NCBI GenBank assembly: GCA_003342815.1
Contig: PTEX01000300.1
Coordinates: 332,680 to 396,679, forward strand
Reading direction: 5' to 3'
Origin: Eudromia elegans
Lineage: Eukaryota; Chordata; Aves; Tinamiformes; Tinamidae
DNA: 64,000 bases
Both the position numbers and the translations under genes were made by a program. Positions 52,301 to 64,000 of this stretch are shown here, piece after piece. The notes beneath the pieces are model-generated. The model was not told the DNA's origin. It made no database searches and worked only from the letters and a program-made list of their open reading frames with translations. Every line of letters starts with the position of its first letter. The stretch's first letter is position 1.

Positions 52301-55300
52301 TTAAATGTATTTATTTTCAGATGTAAAATAATACTAAAAATAATACTAATTCCTTTCGATTTTTTGTTCAGAAGAGTGAAATACTTACTTGCTAATTTTG
52401 AACAGAATAAAGTTTAAATTGCAAATCAAAGGCTGATCTAGTTTGTTAATCTCTGGAAAATAATATCCTTGCAGTCTCTGGGAATTTGTGCAGTATATTT
52501 ATCTTTTAGTAGTGAGTCCATTTGAGTCTCTTTTGCAATTTGTACACCCCATAAGTCTTACTGTATTCACAGAATAAAATTCAATGCTTGGTTTTGTGGA
52601 ATTTATTTGGCCAAAATTGCAAAAATTGAGACAATTCAGATAGCTCAGTCTTTGTCAGGAGGACAAATTCCTACCATTATGTCATGTGCTTTCATTTGTT
52701 TCATTAACTAATATACGTGTCTTGGACCTAGGCCATACAAAAAGCAACTGATATAAAATATGATGAATATGGACCGTAAGAGAAATATCCTTTGTTCTTT
52801 TATAATCCAGAAGACAGTCTAGTCTTCTTACTTTCAGAAGAAAGAGTGAAATACAATCCGTTAAGTAAGTTGTGAGAGTCCAGGCTGAAACTGAATCAGG
52901 AGGGAAAAAAGGTTAAAGTAAGCCCTTGCGGCGAGGACCTTCATTTGTTATAGGCATATGCAGTGCCCACCACAGCAAGTCCTTGATTTCCATCATGAGC
53001 TCAGGATGCTAACACAAAGAATAAAATCAACAACAACAACACTCAGAGAAAAAAAAAAATCAAACCTTTCATCTGACTTGCTTTCTTTCACTCATCTTCA
53101 CTACCCTGTGAATTAAGAGGAGAAAGCCCAACTACAAAAAGTGGAAATATAAAATTTGAGAGATTTGAGCTTTGAGGCAAGAATCTTTACAACTGCTGTA
53201 AACTGTTGTAGCTCCATTTGCCTCAGAAAGGTAGAAAGCATTGTGTTAGCAAAGGACTTACCTTGCAGATTCTTTTTGCTTGTATCTGTCACACAAGGAA
53301 ATCACATGCATAACTGTTTCATTTCAAAGACAGAAATTTTGATGATCAGATTAAAACTAAGGAAAATACTATTTTCTTCTCCAAGGTATTTAACCAAAAC
53401 CTTGTGTGAACTCTATTTTTATGCTATTAAACCACGGTCAAAGAAGGAAGAGAATAAAAGAGAAGGTGCAAGGGGCTAAAAGGTTGGTATTTTGTTGATG
53501 TTTTTGTTGTCTGAAGAACACAAGGTTAGGCTTCATGTGGGAAAGACATTGTGTTCTCATCATCTAAATTCTGACATCACTGAGAAATACCTTTTCATGT
53601 AGGCTCTGCACACATGTGAAGGAGTCTCAGATGTAAGGATAGGGAAATCTTCCATCATGGAAAGGTATGCAATTTTCTTAGTTTTCTCAACAGCCATCTG
53701 TAGATATTGTTCAGCATGGGTGTCCTACAAGATAGGTGTGTGGAATGTCTGGCCAAGATTGGACACGTTCATGTTGTCTGCCTATAAAATGCAAAGGAAG
53801 TAGGCATAAATTACTTCAGGTAGAGCAGGTTTTGTGTCATCTATGCTATTTCCATATATGTGATTTGGAACTGACAAGGTCCATGGTGACAAGAAGAACT
53901 CAAAATTCCTAATTACAATCCTTACTATTTTTGACACTTCAATCTGAATCACCTGAAAGTTGGAGATGAGCATGGGACCTAATGGTATAGAAGTATACTG
54001 ACATAATACATCTTTTCTGACATTGACATCTGTGAGCCCTTTAATGGAAGTCATTTGAAATTCTCTAGTATGGAGAAATAAATTGATACCTGCTTTAATG
54101 GGAAAGGCAGACCCTGTTCCCCTAAGTGGAAGACTTAGTTGAAAAATCTACTTCCTGTCTCCCAAACACCTTATTCCTGTGAAAAAGGTCATGAATCCCT
54201 TAATTAGCTTTTAATACACCTTTTAATTGCTGTCAGCACATTTATGATTCTACACACCAACATCATTTTTTTTCTTGCATTCCTTGCAGTAACTTTTTGC
54301 ATTAGACTTTTTCTTTACATATATAGTAGCAACATCAATACATATTTCTTATTACTACTTTCTCATTCTTGTATTTTATTCTTCTGCGTGTTTTTTATGT
54401 TTTTCCTGTTTATCATAAAGGAAAAAAAAATCTCTTACAGCTTTGAGGTTGATATGGCATGGCTGATTAAAAGAGAGAGACATCTTTCTTATTTGTTCTG
54501 CTGAACACCTCTAGGCATTTGGGCATGGCTAGGTAAAGAAACAATTCCTTTACTCATATTAGAAAGATAAGATTGAGATGGCCAAGCTTTGCACATCAAA
54601 GAATAAACTTTTAGTAGCTGAAGCCATGTCATAGCATACTAGGTGAAGATATCGCAATGGATTCATTGAGAAATGGTTATATGCTCAATAACAAATTCTT
54701 TAAAAAAAGCATTCAGGTTTCTCAGCAGCATATTTCTCAGGTTTCACAACAGCTGTTTCTCCCCATGGAAATAATTTGATGTAATACACTAACCTGCCCT
54801 GGCTTCTTTTGACTCTGCCTTTTTATGATACTGTCAAAATGGAATAGCTTAGCATTCTCTCTTGTCTGAATGTCTAAACTAATCACAGGCAGGAACTAAA
54901 GTTATGTTAACTGACTTGGTTTCTGCTGATTCAGCTTTTTCAGTGTTTAATGAACTTCTTTAAAATCAAATACGGTCTGACATACAGAATATATCTGAGG
55001 TGATTAGAGAACTGTTATATACCCAGTGGGTTTCAACTCCCTTATTAATTCTTTGGAAAACAATAAAGAAGAAAAAAATCAGCTGTATTGACCACAGAGA
55101 TATCCTCATATGTAATATGAATTAAATTTCAAGGGCAATATTTTGTCCAGGGGCATAGTTTCCACAAAAATCTGGATGCTAATTCATCCATATAGAATTG
55201 CATATTCCTCATAATTTGTCTTACTGTATCTCTTAGTAATTTATTTTCTTTCAAGGATGCAAATCACACCAAAGATAATGCAAAGGGACAATAACAGTAG

Positions 55301-55419
55301 ACAGAGACCCAATTCTACCTGTCCTGATCTGCAGACCAGCGTGGGAATCAGCATGAAGCATCTCTTAAAGGAAAAATGCTGATATCCCTTCCCGTCTCTC
55401 CCCTTCCCTTCCCTTGCAG

Positions 55420-55528
55420 GAGATGGGAAGAACAAAGACTATTTGAATACAGGCTTAAGTGGGCGTGCCACGTCCCAACCTGGAGAGAGTATCAGGAGCA
55501 AGTAGAACTTTGCTGCCTGCCTCATTGA
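55420..55528 (+). other. Weak candidate exon with strong acceptor
   Basis: A pyrimidine-rich run (about 55388-55415) ends in ttgcag at 55414-55419, a good 3' splice site. Starting with G at 55420, the frame then reads 35 codons (starting RWEEQRLFEYRLKWACHVPT) to a TGA at 55526-55528. A possible donor, CAA|GTAGAA, lies at 55499-55507. The segment is GC-richer than its flanks and its residues look protein-like. I know no matching protein, and no partner exon or poly(A) site was identified. A noncoding exon or chance are equally possible. Confidence 0.12.
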
Positions 55529-57662
55529 TCCAAGGGAAGGATATTGTAATTTGCTGCTGGTCTTTGCTGGACAGCAAAGTCTAACTCTGTTCTCTCCCAT
55601 TCAGAAAAGAGAAGCAAGGAAACTAGTTATGTTTTTACATTTTCTCCATAGAGTCCCTTCCTTTTTCAGTTCTTGACTTTTAGGGCTATAAAACCACCAC
55701 CTACACAAAACTTGTGGTAAAGCCACAAGCGAGTCCATTAAGTGTATAACAGCTTGCCAAATGTATATATTATTGTTTTAATCATAGCTATATGAATTGT
55801 AAAGGGTCACTTACACGGGCAGGGTTTCATTTCTTGAAATGCATATATTTTGTTAGAAAATATATTGGGAGTTTAAAATGGGTTTTGTAATGAAAAGATG
55901 CTTTAGTTGCAGTGATACTAGCTGGCGTTACTGTAACATCATGCATGCTTTTTCCTACATGACAGCCACAGTGTGAGGTAATTTATAGCAAGTGGAGGAT
56001 TTTTAGTGGGCAGAAAAAGCAATGGAAGACACACTGCTTTGTGAAAACAAATCACAACTATTATTCTATGCTCAATCTCTTTTGCACTTTTTGTAGCTCA
56101 TTTAATTATCAAGAATTATCATCATTTTCAAGTTTTCGCATCCTGAAAAGAGCAAGTTTGAGAGAATGAATGAAGCATTCCTAGCATATTTAATTTCATC
56201 TCCTAGAAGACTTTAAGTGTTGACGCAGAGGAAATTTTCTATGGAATGAAGGATCACAGAAGGACTACAATTGTAGCCCTAATGTTACATGTCTTTCTGG
56301 AGAAAAGTATTTAAGTATTTAAAAAGTACTACTTATCTACTTCATTAGCTTCATGGATCATTAGGTGAAGTAACAATTTGCACTACTGTAACAGTCTGAA
56401 GGTTTCCTCTGGATAGGCTTATGAATCCTTAAATATTTAAGTAACCGTGTGCCAGGACACGGACATTCAGCTAAAAAAACATGTCTAGATGACTTTGTAA
56501 GGTGAAATAATTGCAATTTAGATTCTGTTCCTGCGTTTGTGACATTTTATTCAGCAAAGTGCTATTTCAAAAACTACAATGAAAAACCTTTCTAAAATAG
56601 AAATGCTCAGTATCTTTAATACTAACCTTAGGCATATCAGGATGCAGCATGATGAAGCACAAATATTAGACAATTCAGCATGCTCTCAAGTCAAACATTT
56701 ATTTTCAGTAAAAAAGTTCTGTTCTATTTATTATTTGACTTTTGGTCATTTACATGATTCCTTGTCATTTCAAAATTATATTGCTTTTGAAGGATTGGAT
56801 GGGGTACATGAATTCATTTCTTTATAAATTCAGGCATATTTTTTGATGATTCACCTTTAGAAATGCATTTCTGTTTGTCACAAATTACTTTAAAATCTAG
56901 CTATTCAAATGCAGCTGTGACTTATGATGTCATATATATGTGTCTATGCTTTATTATTTTTCTTAAAAGTTAGGAAGTGTGGATTTGCAATCCCTTAATC
57001 AGAGAATGAGATCTGAATAGAGATCTGTGAATCATGAGTGGTTACTTTTCTCATTAATCTAAGGGGAAATCCTATCTTTTGGTCTGATTAAAAAGCAAAA
57101 TTTATTCCTCCTCTCCTGCCCAGTTTCCCTGCAATCTGTGTTGTTTTTCAAAGTAAATGCTTAGATTGCCTCTTTCATAAGGCCCTAGATTATATTTTAT
57201 TGAATAAGACCTGAGCATCCTTAGAGAGGAGAGTTGCAGATTTATTTCTTGCTCAGGATTTTCTAGTGACTGAGGCTGATGCATTTCATTCTCAGATGCA
57301 CCTGGGCTTGGGGAAGCAGATCACATTGCTTGGCTGTCATTCCCCGTTACCAGAGGTTATTTGTTTCATTGTTCAACATTGTGGTATTTAAGCTTCTTTC
57401 TGCACTTCTGAGCTTCTGTTCACCATCTGTCAAGGGGCAATTATTGCCTCATTGTAGCTATGTGAAGCAGAAAGTATTAATTGCACATATACCATAGCCA
57501 CAAAGGAAAGATGAAAACATAAAAGGATTAGTTTACCATAAATTGTAGTGAATACGCGAGATAAATTCAAAAGATTCAGTTAGATTCTTAAACCAGGACA
57601 AATAACAACTCTCTTATTTTGACTAATCATTAGTGTATTAAATTCAGAATAAAAAAAAAGTC

Positions 57663-58196
57663 ATAGTACCGCAGCATGATTGATGCTGGAAGAGATCTCT
57701 GCAGATCATGTGGTCCAATATCCCCAACACTCAAGCAGGGTCACCTCGACCGCTTGGCTTTAGGTGTTGCGTTCAGATGGCTCTTGAATATCTCCCAGCA
57801 TGAAGACTCCACAGCTCCCTGGCTAGCCTGTTCTAGTGTTCAGTCACCCTTATAGTCAAGAAGAAAGACTTTTCTGTGTTTCATTTTTTCCTGTTGCCTG
57901 TCATCCTGTCACTGAGCACCAGATGAGTCTGACCCCTTCTTCTTTACACTCTTCCTTCAGATACTTATATACATCGATTAAGTCTCCCCTCAGCCTTTTC
58001 TTCTCCAGGTTGAAGAGTTCTTCTCCAGGCTTCCCCAGACTTTCTGCACGGGAGAAATGCTCCAGTCCCTTAACCATCTTAGTAGCTCTGCACTAGACTT
58101 GCACCAGTAGACTTGCTCCATAGACTTGCTCTATGTCTCTCGGAGCCCAGAACAGGACAAAGCACTCCAAGGGCTGACTAGAGCCGGAGGATCATT
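57663..58196 (-). mobile_element. CR1 LINE 3' end, older copy
   Basis: On the minus strand this is about 530 bp of a CR1 3' region. It covers the RT C-terminal segment (AATKMV-like and LFNLEKKRLRG-like words, read at about 57970-58085) and the tail region near 57663-57720 with the sequence that appears on the + strand as tggtccaatatccccaac. It is more diverged from the other CR1 copies of the window and belongs to a different subfamily. The terminal octamer is no longer clear. A local triplication of tagacttgc lies inside it at 58094-58130. It is truncated at its 5' end near 58196. Confidence 0.92.
58094..58130 (+). repeat. Three copies of tagacttgc inside a CR1
   Basis: Copies start at 58094, 58108 and 58121. 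Other CR1 copies have one such word, so this is an expansion within the element after insertion. Confidence 0.8.
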
Positions 58197-58741
58197 TGAT
58201 TAGACGTCCTTGTCAATATTTTAATAAAAACAAAACCGAAAAGACCTTATTACAGTTAGATGGGCTGATTTGCTTCATGAGCTTAGAGGCTAGCCCGTAA
58301 CACACCAATTTTCTAGGGTTTTCCTGGTGTGATGTACTTAAAGTTTTGTTCAGACAAATTGTAGATATCAAAACAGAAAAACTTTTCTTTTGTTCTTTAT
58401 GTGTATACTTGAATACTTGAAAGAAGAATATGATAAATTGTGAGCACTCTTTGACAAAAAAAAAATTCTCTGTTAAATTGCTATTTCCGTAGTAATCTGC
58501 TTGTGTTCTACTTGTCACATCTCCACTTATGCCTGTCAGCCTGAATTACTTTTCTAACTAAATACAGAATATTTCACCTTACAATACCACCACCATTTCA
58601 GTGAGCTTACTTCCTAGAAAACTTTATATTTATTTTCTAATTTATACACTGCAGGACCACAGTCCTGCTACAGTCTAGCTACTGATATTTCTGTCTTCCC
58701 CTTTAGAAAGTCCCTCCTTATCACATGTTCCTACCCCCATG

Positions 58742-58769
58742 GGATTAAAGGGTGTGGATTAAAGGGTGT
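58742..58769 (+). repeat. 14 bp tandem duplication
   Basis: The word ggattaaagggtgt occurs at 58742-58755 and again at 58756-58769 without mismatch. Confidence 0.92.
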
Positions 58770-60628
58770 GCCTTCTACCTCACAGGACTTCATAGGTTTC
58801 AATTTGTGCCTGTTCTTTGATATGCTACATTGATATGCATTGATACATATGGGATGCGAGTCTCTATGGAGTTTACAGATAGCCTGCTTTAGATCCAGGC
58901 TGTCTTCTCTTTGGCCTAGTTCTTTCAGCACCACAAAAGATTCTAGCAGGAGCTTTGACTGTCAGTGAGTTACACATATTTCTTAATCGCCCTCTGCAAC
59001 TTCATACAGTATATACGCTGTATATAACAGCTATGGATGGAGACAGACACAAAGCTCTGAGGTTTTTTTTTTGTCATTAAAAAGAAACAAACATGGACAC
59101 AGATAAGCATTGTCCTACTGCTTTGGCACTGGTGTAATAGAGCTAACTGACTCCTACTAAACACTAGGAGTCATTTTGTCTCTTATATTATGATATAAAT
59201 GGAAAATATAATACTTCATAACAAACCTAATCTCAGCACACCAAGAGCTTTAATTCTGTCAGAATGAGTACTCATAGATGTACAAACTGGGTATTTATCA
59301 TGTTTAAGACAAGCTCCCATCTGTTTGACTACACCCACTTCCATTCTAAGCTGTGCTTAAAATTAAGGATATTGAAGGGATAGTGATGCATAAAAAGATA
59401 TAGGAGAAGGACACACAAGAAAAGGTTAATTTTCCAAAAGTTTTAGCTCTTTGTTTTTCTAATATGGTTAGTTACTCCTTTAGACAGCTGAACGTTCAAT
59501 GAGTTGTGTGGTGGAAATACATTCAGGATAAAAAATTGTTTCCTATTAGGCAGGATCCAGTTGATACCAACCTAGCTGCCTCCATGTCTAGAGACAAGTG
59601 CCTGTGGTAATCTTCTAGCCAGATACCAATTGCAGTCACTGGAAATGTGTTCAATACAGTCAAGGAAGTATAAAGTGCTATTTAGATCAGTGTGACAAGT
59701 GGTGGGGCAAATAAAAAAAAAAACCTGATCATCAGAGAATGTGGAGCAAACTGGGAGTTTGGGGTCCATCTGCCCTTCTCCTCTGTCAGATGGCTGATCA
59801 TTTGGCTTTTACAAATATATTATAAAATTCTCAGGCAGAATGACTAGGTGAACGGGTAGCTGAATGCTTAGAACATAGTGGGAGTGATAAGTTATTTCAA
59901 TAAGCTGCATATGTTCTTACCCTGCTTGTGCACAGGCAAGAGAGCTAATCATTCATACAATGAATGTTTTAAACTGACTGCACAACACCAGTTGTCATTT
60001 GTCTGAGACAAGGGGTGTAATGTGACAGACCAGTAACCCCTACAATGGAAGAAAGCTCAGAAGAATGGATAATGGTGATGTGTCTGTGAAGCTCCGGAAT
60101 GGTGTAGGCGCAGACACCTGACTTAATCTCAACACTACGGGGACGTGAGGGCAACCTTTGTTTTGTTTTTAGAGGGCAACCAAGTAGTGATGGACCATGC
60201 ATAAATATTTCTGCCTGAGGGTGAAGAATCTTCTAAAGCCAAGAGATTTGCACTCCAGCTACCCACCACCATGTGTCCTCCAAAGATACTGATGCCTTAC
60301 ATGTCTACTAGCTGACTGAAAATATCAGCTTCCCCTAGCTCATTCTGAGCAAAATAAATAAGGATAAATTAGAAGGCCGAAATACCAACTAATTCCTAAT
60401 TTTGTCCATGAAGACTAGAGCATGTTAATATGCTTTTCCACAAGCAGTTCAGTAGGCATAACTTGAGAGAAAATTTGGTCAGTCTCTGGCAAAGAAAAAC
60501 TGAATGAGATTTTTTTTCACTAACATAAAATGCTGAAGAGTATATTTGTTTACTGCACATGAATCAAAACCAAATTTTCAGTGAAGCAAGAAATAAAAGC
60601 CAGGAATGCTGCCTCTGAGATGCGTAAC

Positions 60629-60791
60629 CTCAGCACTAGGCTGAATGTTCTCATCTTGCATCTCAAAATCCTTGTTGAGTCTATCCAGCCCATGAATGAT
60701 TGTCATTAGCTTTTCAGTCTCCTTAAGCAGATCAAGTGACTGAATATATGTCTCATGCATCTTCATTGAATGCATATAGAATAATAGTGGA
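60629..60791 (-). other. Weak candidate internal exon
   Basis: On the minus strand a pyrimidine-rich tract ending in ttcctgtag (60792-60800) is a plausible acceptor. The following 163 bp contain one nucleotide plus 54 codons without a stop, and end at GAG|GTTACG (GT at 60628-60627), a weak donor. The encoded segment (for example YIQSLDLLKETEKLMTIIHG and LDRLNKDFEMQDENIQ) is charged and helix-like, as in many coiled-coil proteins. I do not recognise the protein. The frame stays open 31 bp into the upstream tract and on to 60578 downstream, so an open frame by chance is also plausible. Confidence 0.15.
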
Positions 60792-62082
60792 CTACAGGAA
60801 AAAATGATAACACAGTTGCTGGAGAATTAAAAAGAGGATTCTTCTCATGTACTTTCTGGGTGTTTTTTCAACCTCATTAAATATAGTGTTTTCTGAACAT
60901 CACACAATTTTTGAAAGGCCAATTTTTGTTTCACTTTTTGAAATAACAGATTTCAACATATGTCAAGTATTTAAAAACATAAGGATAGCTTCAGTAACTT
61001 AAAATACATAGACACTTAAATATTTCCAGCAAAGTATTCTTACTGCAAATTTGTTTCTTAAGCATGTTTCTTCCTTTTTCATGCTGGTTTCTGTTATGAG
61101 AAATCTTTTTTGTTTTAATGGAAAAGCAAAACATATGGATTTCCCAGCTTTTCCTTTCCACCACTCTGCATACTTATAAAACCCATACTGTAAGCCATTT
61201 ATAAAATGTCTCCAGGAATCATTTCAGAAAGCTCATTGTTAGAGTATCAGCCAAGAATACTATTCCTGTCACTTCCTCTTTCTCATCATGCTGAAAAAAA
61301 TTACAGGCATGATATTTCTCCTAATATTTGTCCACTTTTAAACTCTAACCTCAACAGGAGCAAAGAAAAGTATAGAACTACAAGCCTATCTCATAAATAT
61401 TAAAGAAAGTTGAGATTCTACACAAATGGTAATTTAGCTTCTCTAAACTACTATTTCTCTACAGAGTATTGCTATTCAAGGTTTATAAGGTATTTTCAAG
61501 ACATCCAAAAATCTCTTTTCACTGACTACAAAGATATGATCAGCTCTGTTGTGCTTGTTTCTTTGGTTGATGTTTACATTTGGTCAGCTGAATCCTATCT
61601 TCTTTGCTTAACAACAGGCAGAGCAGTCAGTCTGCTTGCTTACACTCTACACAATCATACAAGCACCTTTATTTTATTGCCTGTAATATCCTTCAGAGAC
61701 AACAGGAGTAACTTTTGTCCTCAGGCTTTCCTCTGAAGGTTTGAATGTCATCCAAAAATCAAAGAAGTTGACTGTTGGTAGCTTAATTGCAAAACATATT
61801 TCCGTAGAAGTCCAGAAATAGCATACTTAAATTTGCACAGGTTAATTCCAGGTCGAATATATAGTTTGCTAGAACAGATGCTTCCTCCTTTTTGTGCAAC
61901 ACAACAAATATCTTCTGTTGGAAATGTAATTATAACATAAAGTGCTTGCATCCATGCTTTTTGCTTGTTTGTTTGTGTAAAGGTATTGGAATAGTTTTAA
62001 CACAGACTTGAAACAATGCCAAGATAATTTTACTCCTGAAGATATTGATGCCACTGAACTGAGCAGAGAAAACAGTGACTGG

Positions 62083-62097
62083 TTTTTTTTTTTTTTT
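62083..62097 (+). repeat. Poly(T)15 tract
   Basis: Fifteen consecutive T in unique sequence. Confidence 0.9.
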
Positions 62098-63239
62098 AAG
62101 ATGTGGATGGGAGTCACATGCTGTTGGAATGTTTCTGAAACCTGGGTTTGTATTTTGCCTTCAGTCAGCTGAATTCAGCTATAATTTTTCCACTAATAAA
62201 AGTTGAGATGGTTCAGATCAGCTTCTCTTTTAAAGACTGCACTAAAGTCTTGGGAGTGATGACATTCATGAGCTTATGGAAACATGCTTTGTATCACCCT
62301 AAATTGCTGGAAAGTGAAAGTGCTGCAGACACCTTTCTTCCCTTGTTGACTTTTAAACATTTTATTTATCCTTTTTGCTAAAAGCATTTTAAAATCTTAA
62401 ATATATTTTTGTAATTCAAGATATGTAGCTTTGCTATAGCATTTTAGCCTGAACTCCAATGTCAATTTCATATAGAAAATAATAAAAAATAAGATGTATT
62501 TTACTGTTGTAAAACTAATGTGAGGAAGATCTTGTTTGGTCATGGGAGCTTTGTGACTTTGCAACTGTAGTATTTTGGTACCCAGTTAAGCACACGGGAG
62601 AAGGCTAGATTCTGCAGAAGTTTGCTCAGCACTTACCAAAAATCCAATACCTTTATGTGGAAATTGTTCACTTAAAGAGCAGGAAAACTTGAAACCTTTC
62701 TGAAAAGGTCATGCCTTTTACTTCTCAATTTTTCCTCAATATTTGAACAACTTTAAGAAAAGAATTTTTAACACTGAGGAAGTGTCTGAAAAGTATATAT
62801 CTATCAAACTTTCAGATCAATAAGCCTGATCTCACTCTGTAACACCATTCTTCATAGTCTTTCTCCTATATTCTACCAAAGCTGTTGACATATGTCTGTG
62901 ATGCTCATCATATGTTCCAGTTTTTGAGGTGTACCTGAGTGTACACCAGGAGCACTGAAAGTACAAGACCTAGGACAAGAAATCTATTAAATACAATTCT
63001 AACAAACAAATCATGTTTTCTAAATTAAAAACAAAAGCAAAAACCAAAACCAATCAAACAAATTAAAACTCACAGTACCTCTTTCATGTTCTCTATATTT
63101 TTACTATTAAGCTCTGGAAATCTGGTTCAGCAAAAAACTTAATTGTGTGCTAAACTGCTAAATTCCATGAGATCCTGTATGACTTTAAGGGCTTTGATGG
63201 ATCCCAGACTTAATAGTTAATTTTTATTATGGTACATTT

Positions 63240-64000
63240 GTAGTTGGGCCTTTCTCTCCTACCTAACCCTTTCCCTTATCTTTAGGCATAGCTCTGATCT
63301 CAAGCAGTATCAGAACTTGATCCCTTCACTCACTTCTTGCTTGAAAGGAAACAATGAGGAACAATTTTGATGCAGCCTCATACAATCATTTGGCTTCTCC
63401 TTGCAGCAGCATACCACATGAGCCTCTAGAGCTTGTCTCTCGCCTAACTCTGTCATTATCCCTAACCCTTACCCTAGCCCTTGCTTTGATCTTACATTGA
63501 GCCTAAGCTGTCTGTAAAAGCCTGATCAAATGGAAAATTTTGTGCTGGCACTGGTGCAGCCTTACACTTTCCTTGACATGCCCTTTGTATCCTTGTACCA
63601 CCTTAGTGTCCAGGCTTTTTCTCAAACCAGGACAATTTTGTGCTGGGATCAATGTTGGTGTAACCTTACTGTTTCTTTGGCATCCCCTTTGCAAAGCCAC
63701 AGGACATTTGGCTATAAGCTTTCTCTCAATCAGTCTAACTCTAGACTGCATCTAGTTTTAAGGCCAAGCCTACACTTAACCTCTCCAACACCTTTTTTTT
63801 TTTGAAAGGAAACGATTGTGTTGGGAGAAATATTGAAATATTGGTACTACCTCACACTGCCTCTTGTACACCCTTGGCAGTATCACACCGCCTGAGATAA
63901 CCCATGCCACCCCAATGTCTTTAGGCATTTTGGGCCCTAGTCTTAGACTAAACCTAGCCATAGCTCTAACTACATCTGTTTCTTATTTCTATCATAGCTT
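63240..64000 (+). repeat. Diverged tandem repeat with telomere-like words, runs off the window
   Basis: Related segments can be aligned by eye: each starts with an acaattttg(tgctgg)-like word and continues through a ..ctta/tca.. ..ttggc..c.cctttg.. ..cc.. pattern. Copies start near 63361, 63534, 63631 and 63812. Spacings of about 172, 97 and 181 bp suggest a basic unit of roughly 90 bp, or a longer unit with deletions. The word gaaaggaaac occurs ahead of two of them (63343 and 63804). Between copies lie C-rich telomere-like words: cctaaccctttcc at 63261-63273, ccctaacccttaccctagcc at 63460-63479, and ctagtctt..aaacctagcc at 63937-63959. This resembles subtelomeric satellite DNA. The array continues beyond the window, so its size is unknown. 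Confidence 0.6.

Larger units (their letters stand above)
38622..57662. other. Unique AT-rich DNA, no gene recognised
   Basis: Nineteen kilobases without a recognisable gene or transposon. Simple repeats are frequent: (TG)8 at 41262-41277, T14 at 43253-43266, TA-rich 43895-43980, (AT)8 inside a 20 bp palindrome at 44873-44892, A26 at 46286-46311, T-rich 47183-47205, A14 at 49721-49734. A very AT-rich stretch at 44457-44515 resembles matrix-attachment DNA. Open frames reach 118 codons (44004-44360 minus) without any domain. One stretch with a strong splice acceptor is listed separately at 55420-55528. Confidence 0.55.
58197..63239. other. Unique DNA, no gene recognised
   Basis: Mostly AT-rich. 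A 14 bp tandem duplication lies at 58742-58769. A GC-richer patch at about 59960-60200 contains gagggcaacc twice (60147-60156 and 60172-60181) and does not match a repeat I know. A weak candidate exon on the minus strand is listed at 60629-60791. T15 is at 62083-62097. No RNA gene or transposon is recognisable. Confidence 0.55.

Noticed and set aside
1-64000. tRNA, 5S, U6, 7SK or other RNA gene
   Set aside because: I looked for the A/B box and U6-like words by eye on both strands and saw none; a covariance-model search would be needed to exclude degraded copies.

Overview
This 64 kb window looks like AT-rich, gene-poor vertebrate nuclear DNA, most likely from a bird. The best evidence is four or five copies of the CR1 family of LINE retrotransposons, which end in the short octamer-like tails typical of CR1 rather than in poly(A). 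CR1 is the main interspersed repeat of birds and is also common in turtles and crocodilians, so the assignment to birds is likely but not proven. I found no gene that I can name, no RNA gene, and no sign of bacterial or organellar DNA. Most open frames are short and read like chance frames in AT-rich sequence.

Layout. Positions 1-4970 hold unremarkable unique DNA. A 5'-truncated, mutated CR1 lies on the + strand at about 4975-6687. A long unique stretch follows to 16270, with one near-perfect 25 bp palindrome at 8394-8418. A minus-strand CR1 3' end sits at 16271-16760, and a small composite of two opposed CR1 fragments at 21672-21832. From 21.8 to 36.5 kb the DNA is unique, with a GC-richer island near 27.95-28.65 kb that may be regulatory. 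A block of about 550 bp of strongly degraded telomere-like repeat (CCCTAA-type on the + strand) occupies 36560-37113. Just after it, 37870-38621 is GC-richer and can be read as broken but long protein-like frames, so it may be an unrecognised pseudogene. From 38.6 to 57.6 kb the DNA is again mostly unique. A minus-strand CR1 of an older-looking type is at 57663-58196. From about 63240 to the end of the window a diverged tandem repeat begins that again carries telomere-like CCCTAA words; it runs off the end.

No genes work together here. The most unusual features are the two telomere-like blocks in the same orientation 26 kb apart, the second merged with another tandem repeat, and the possible pseudogene beside the first. 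Two short stretches with splice-like borders (55420-55528 + and 60629-60791 -) are weak candidate exons. I did not find a convincing new biological system.
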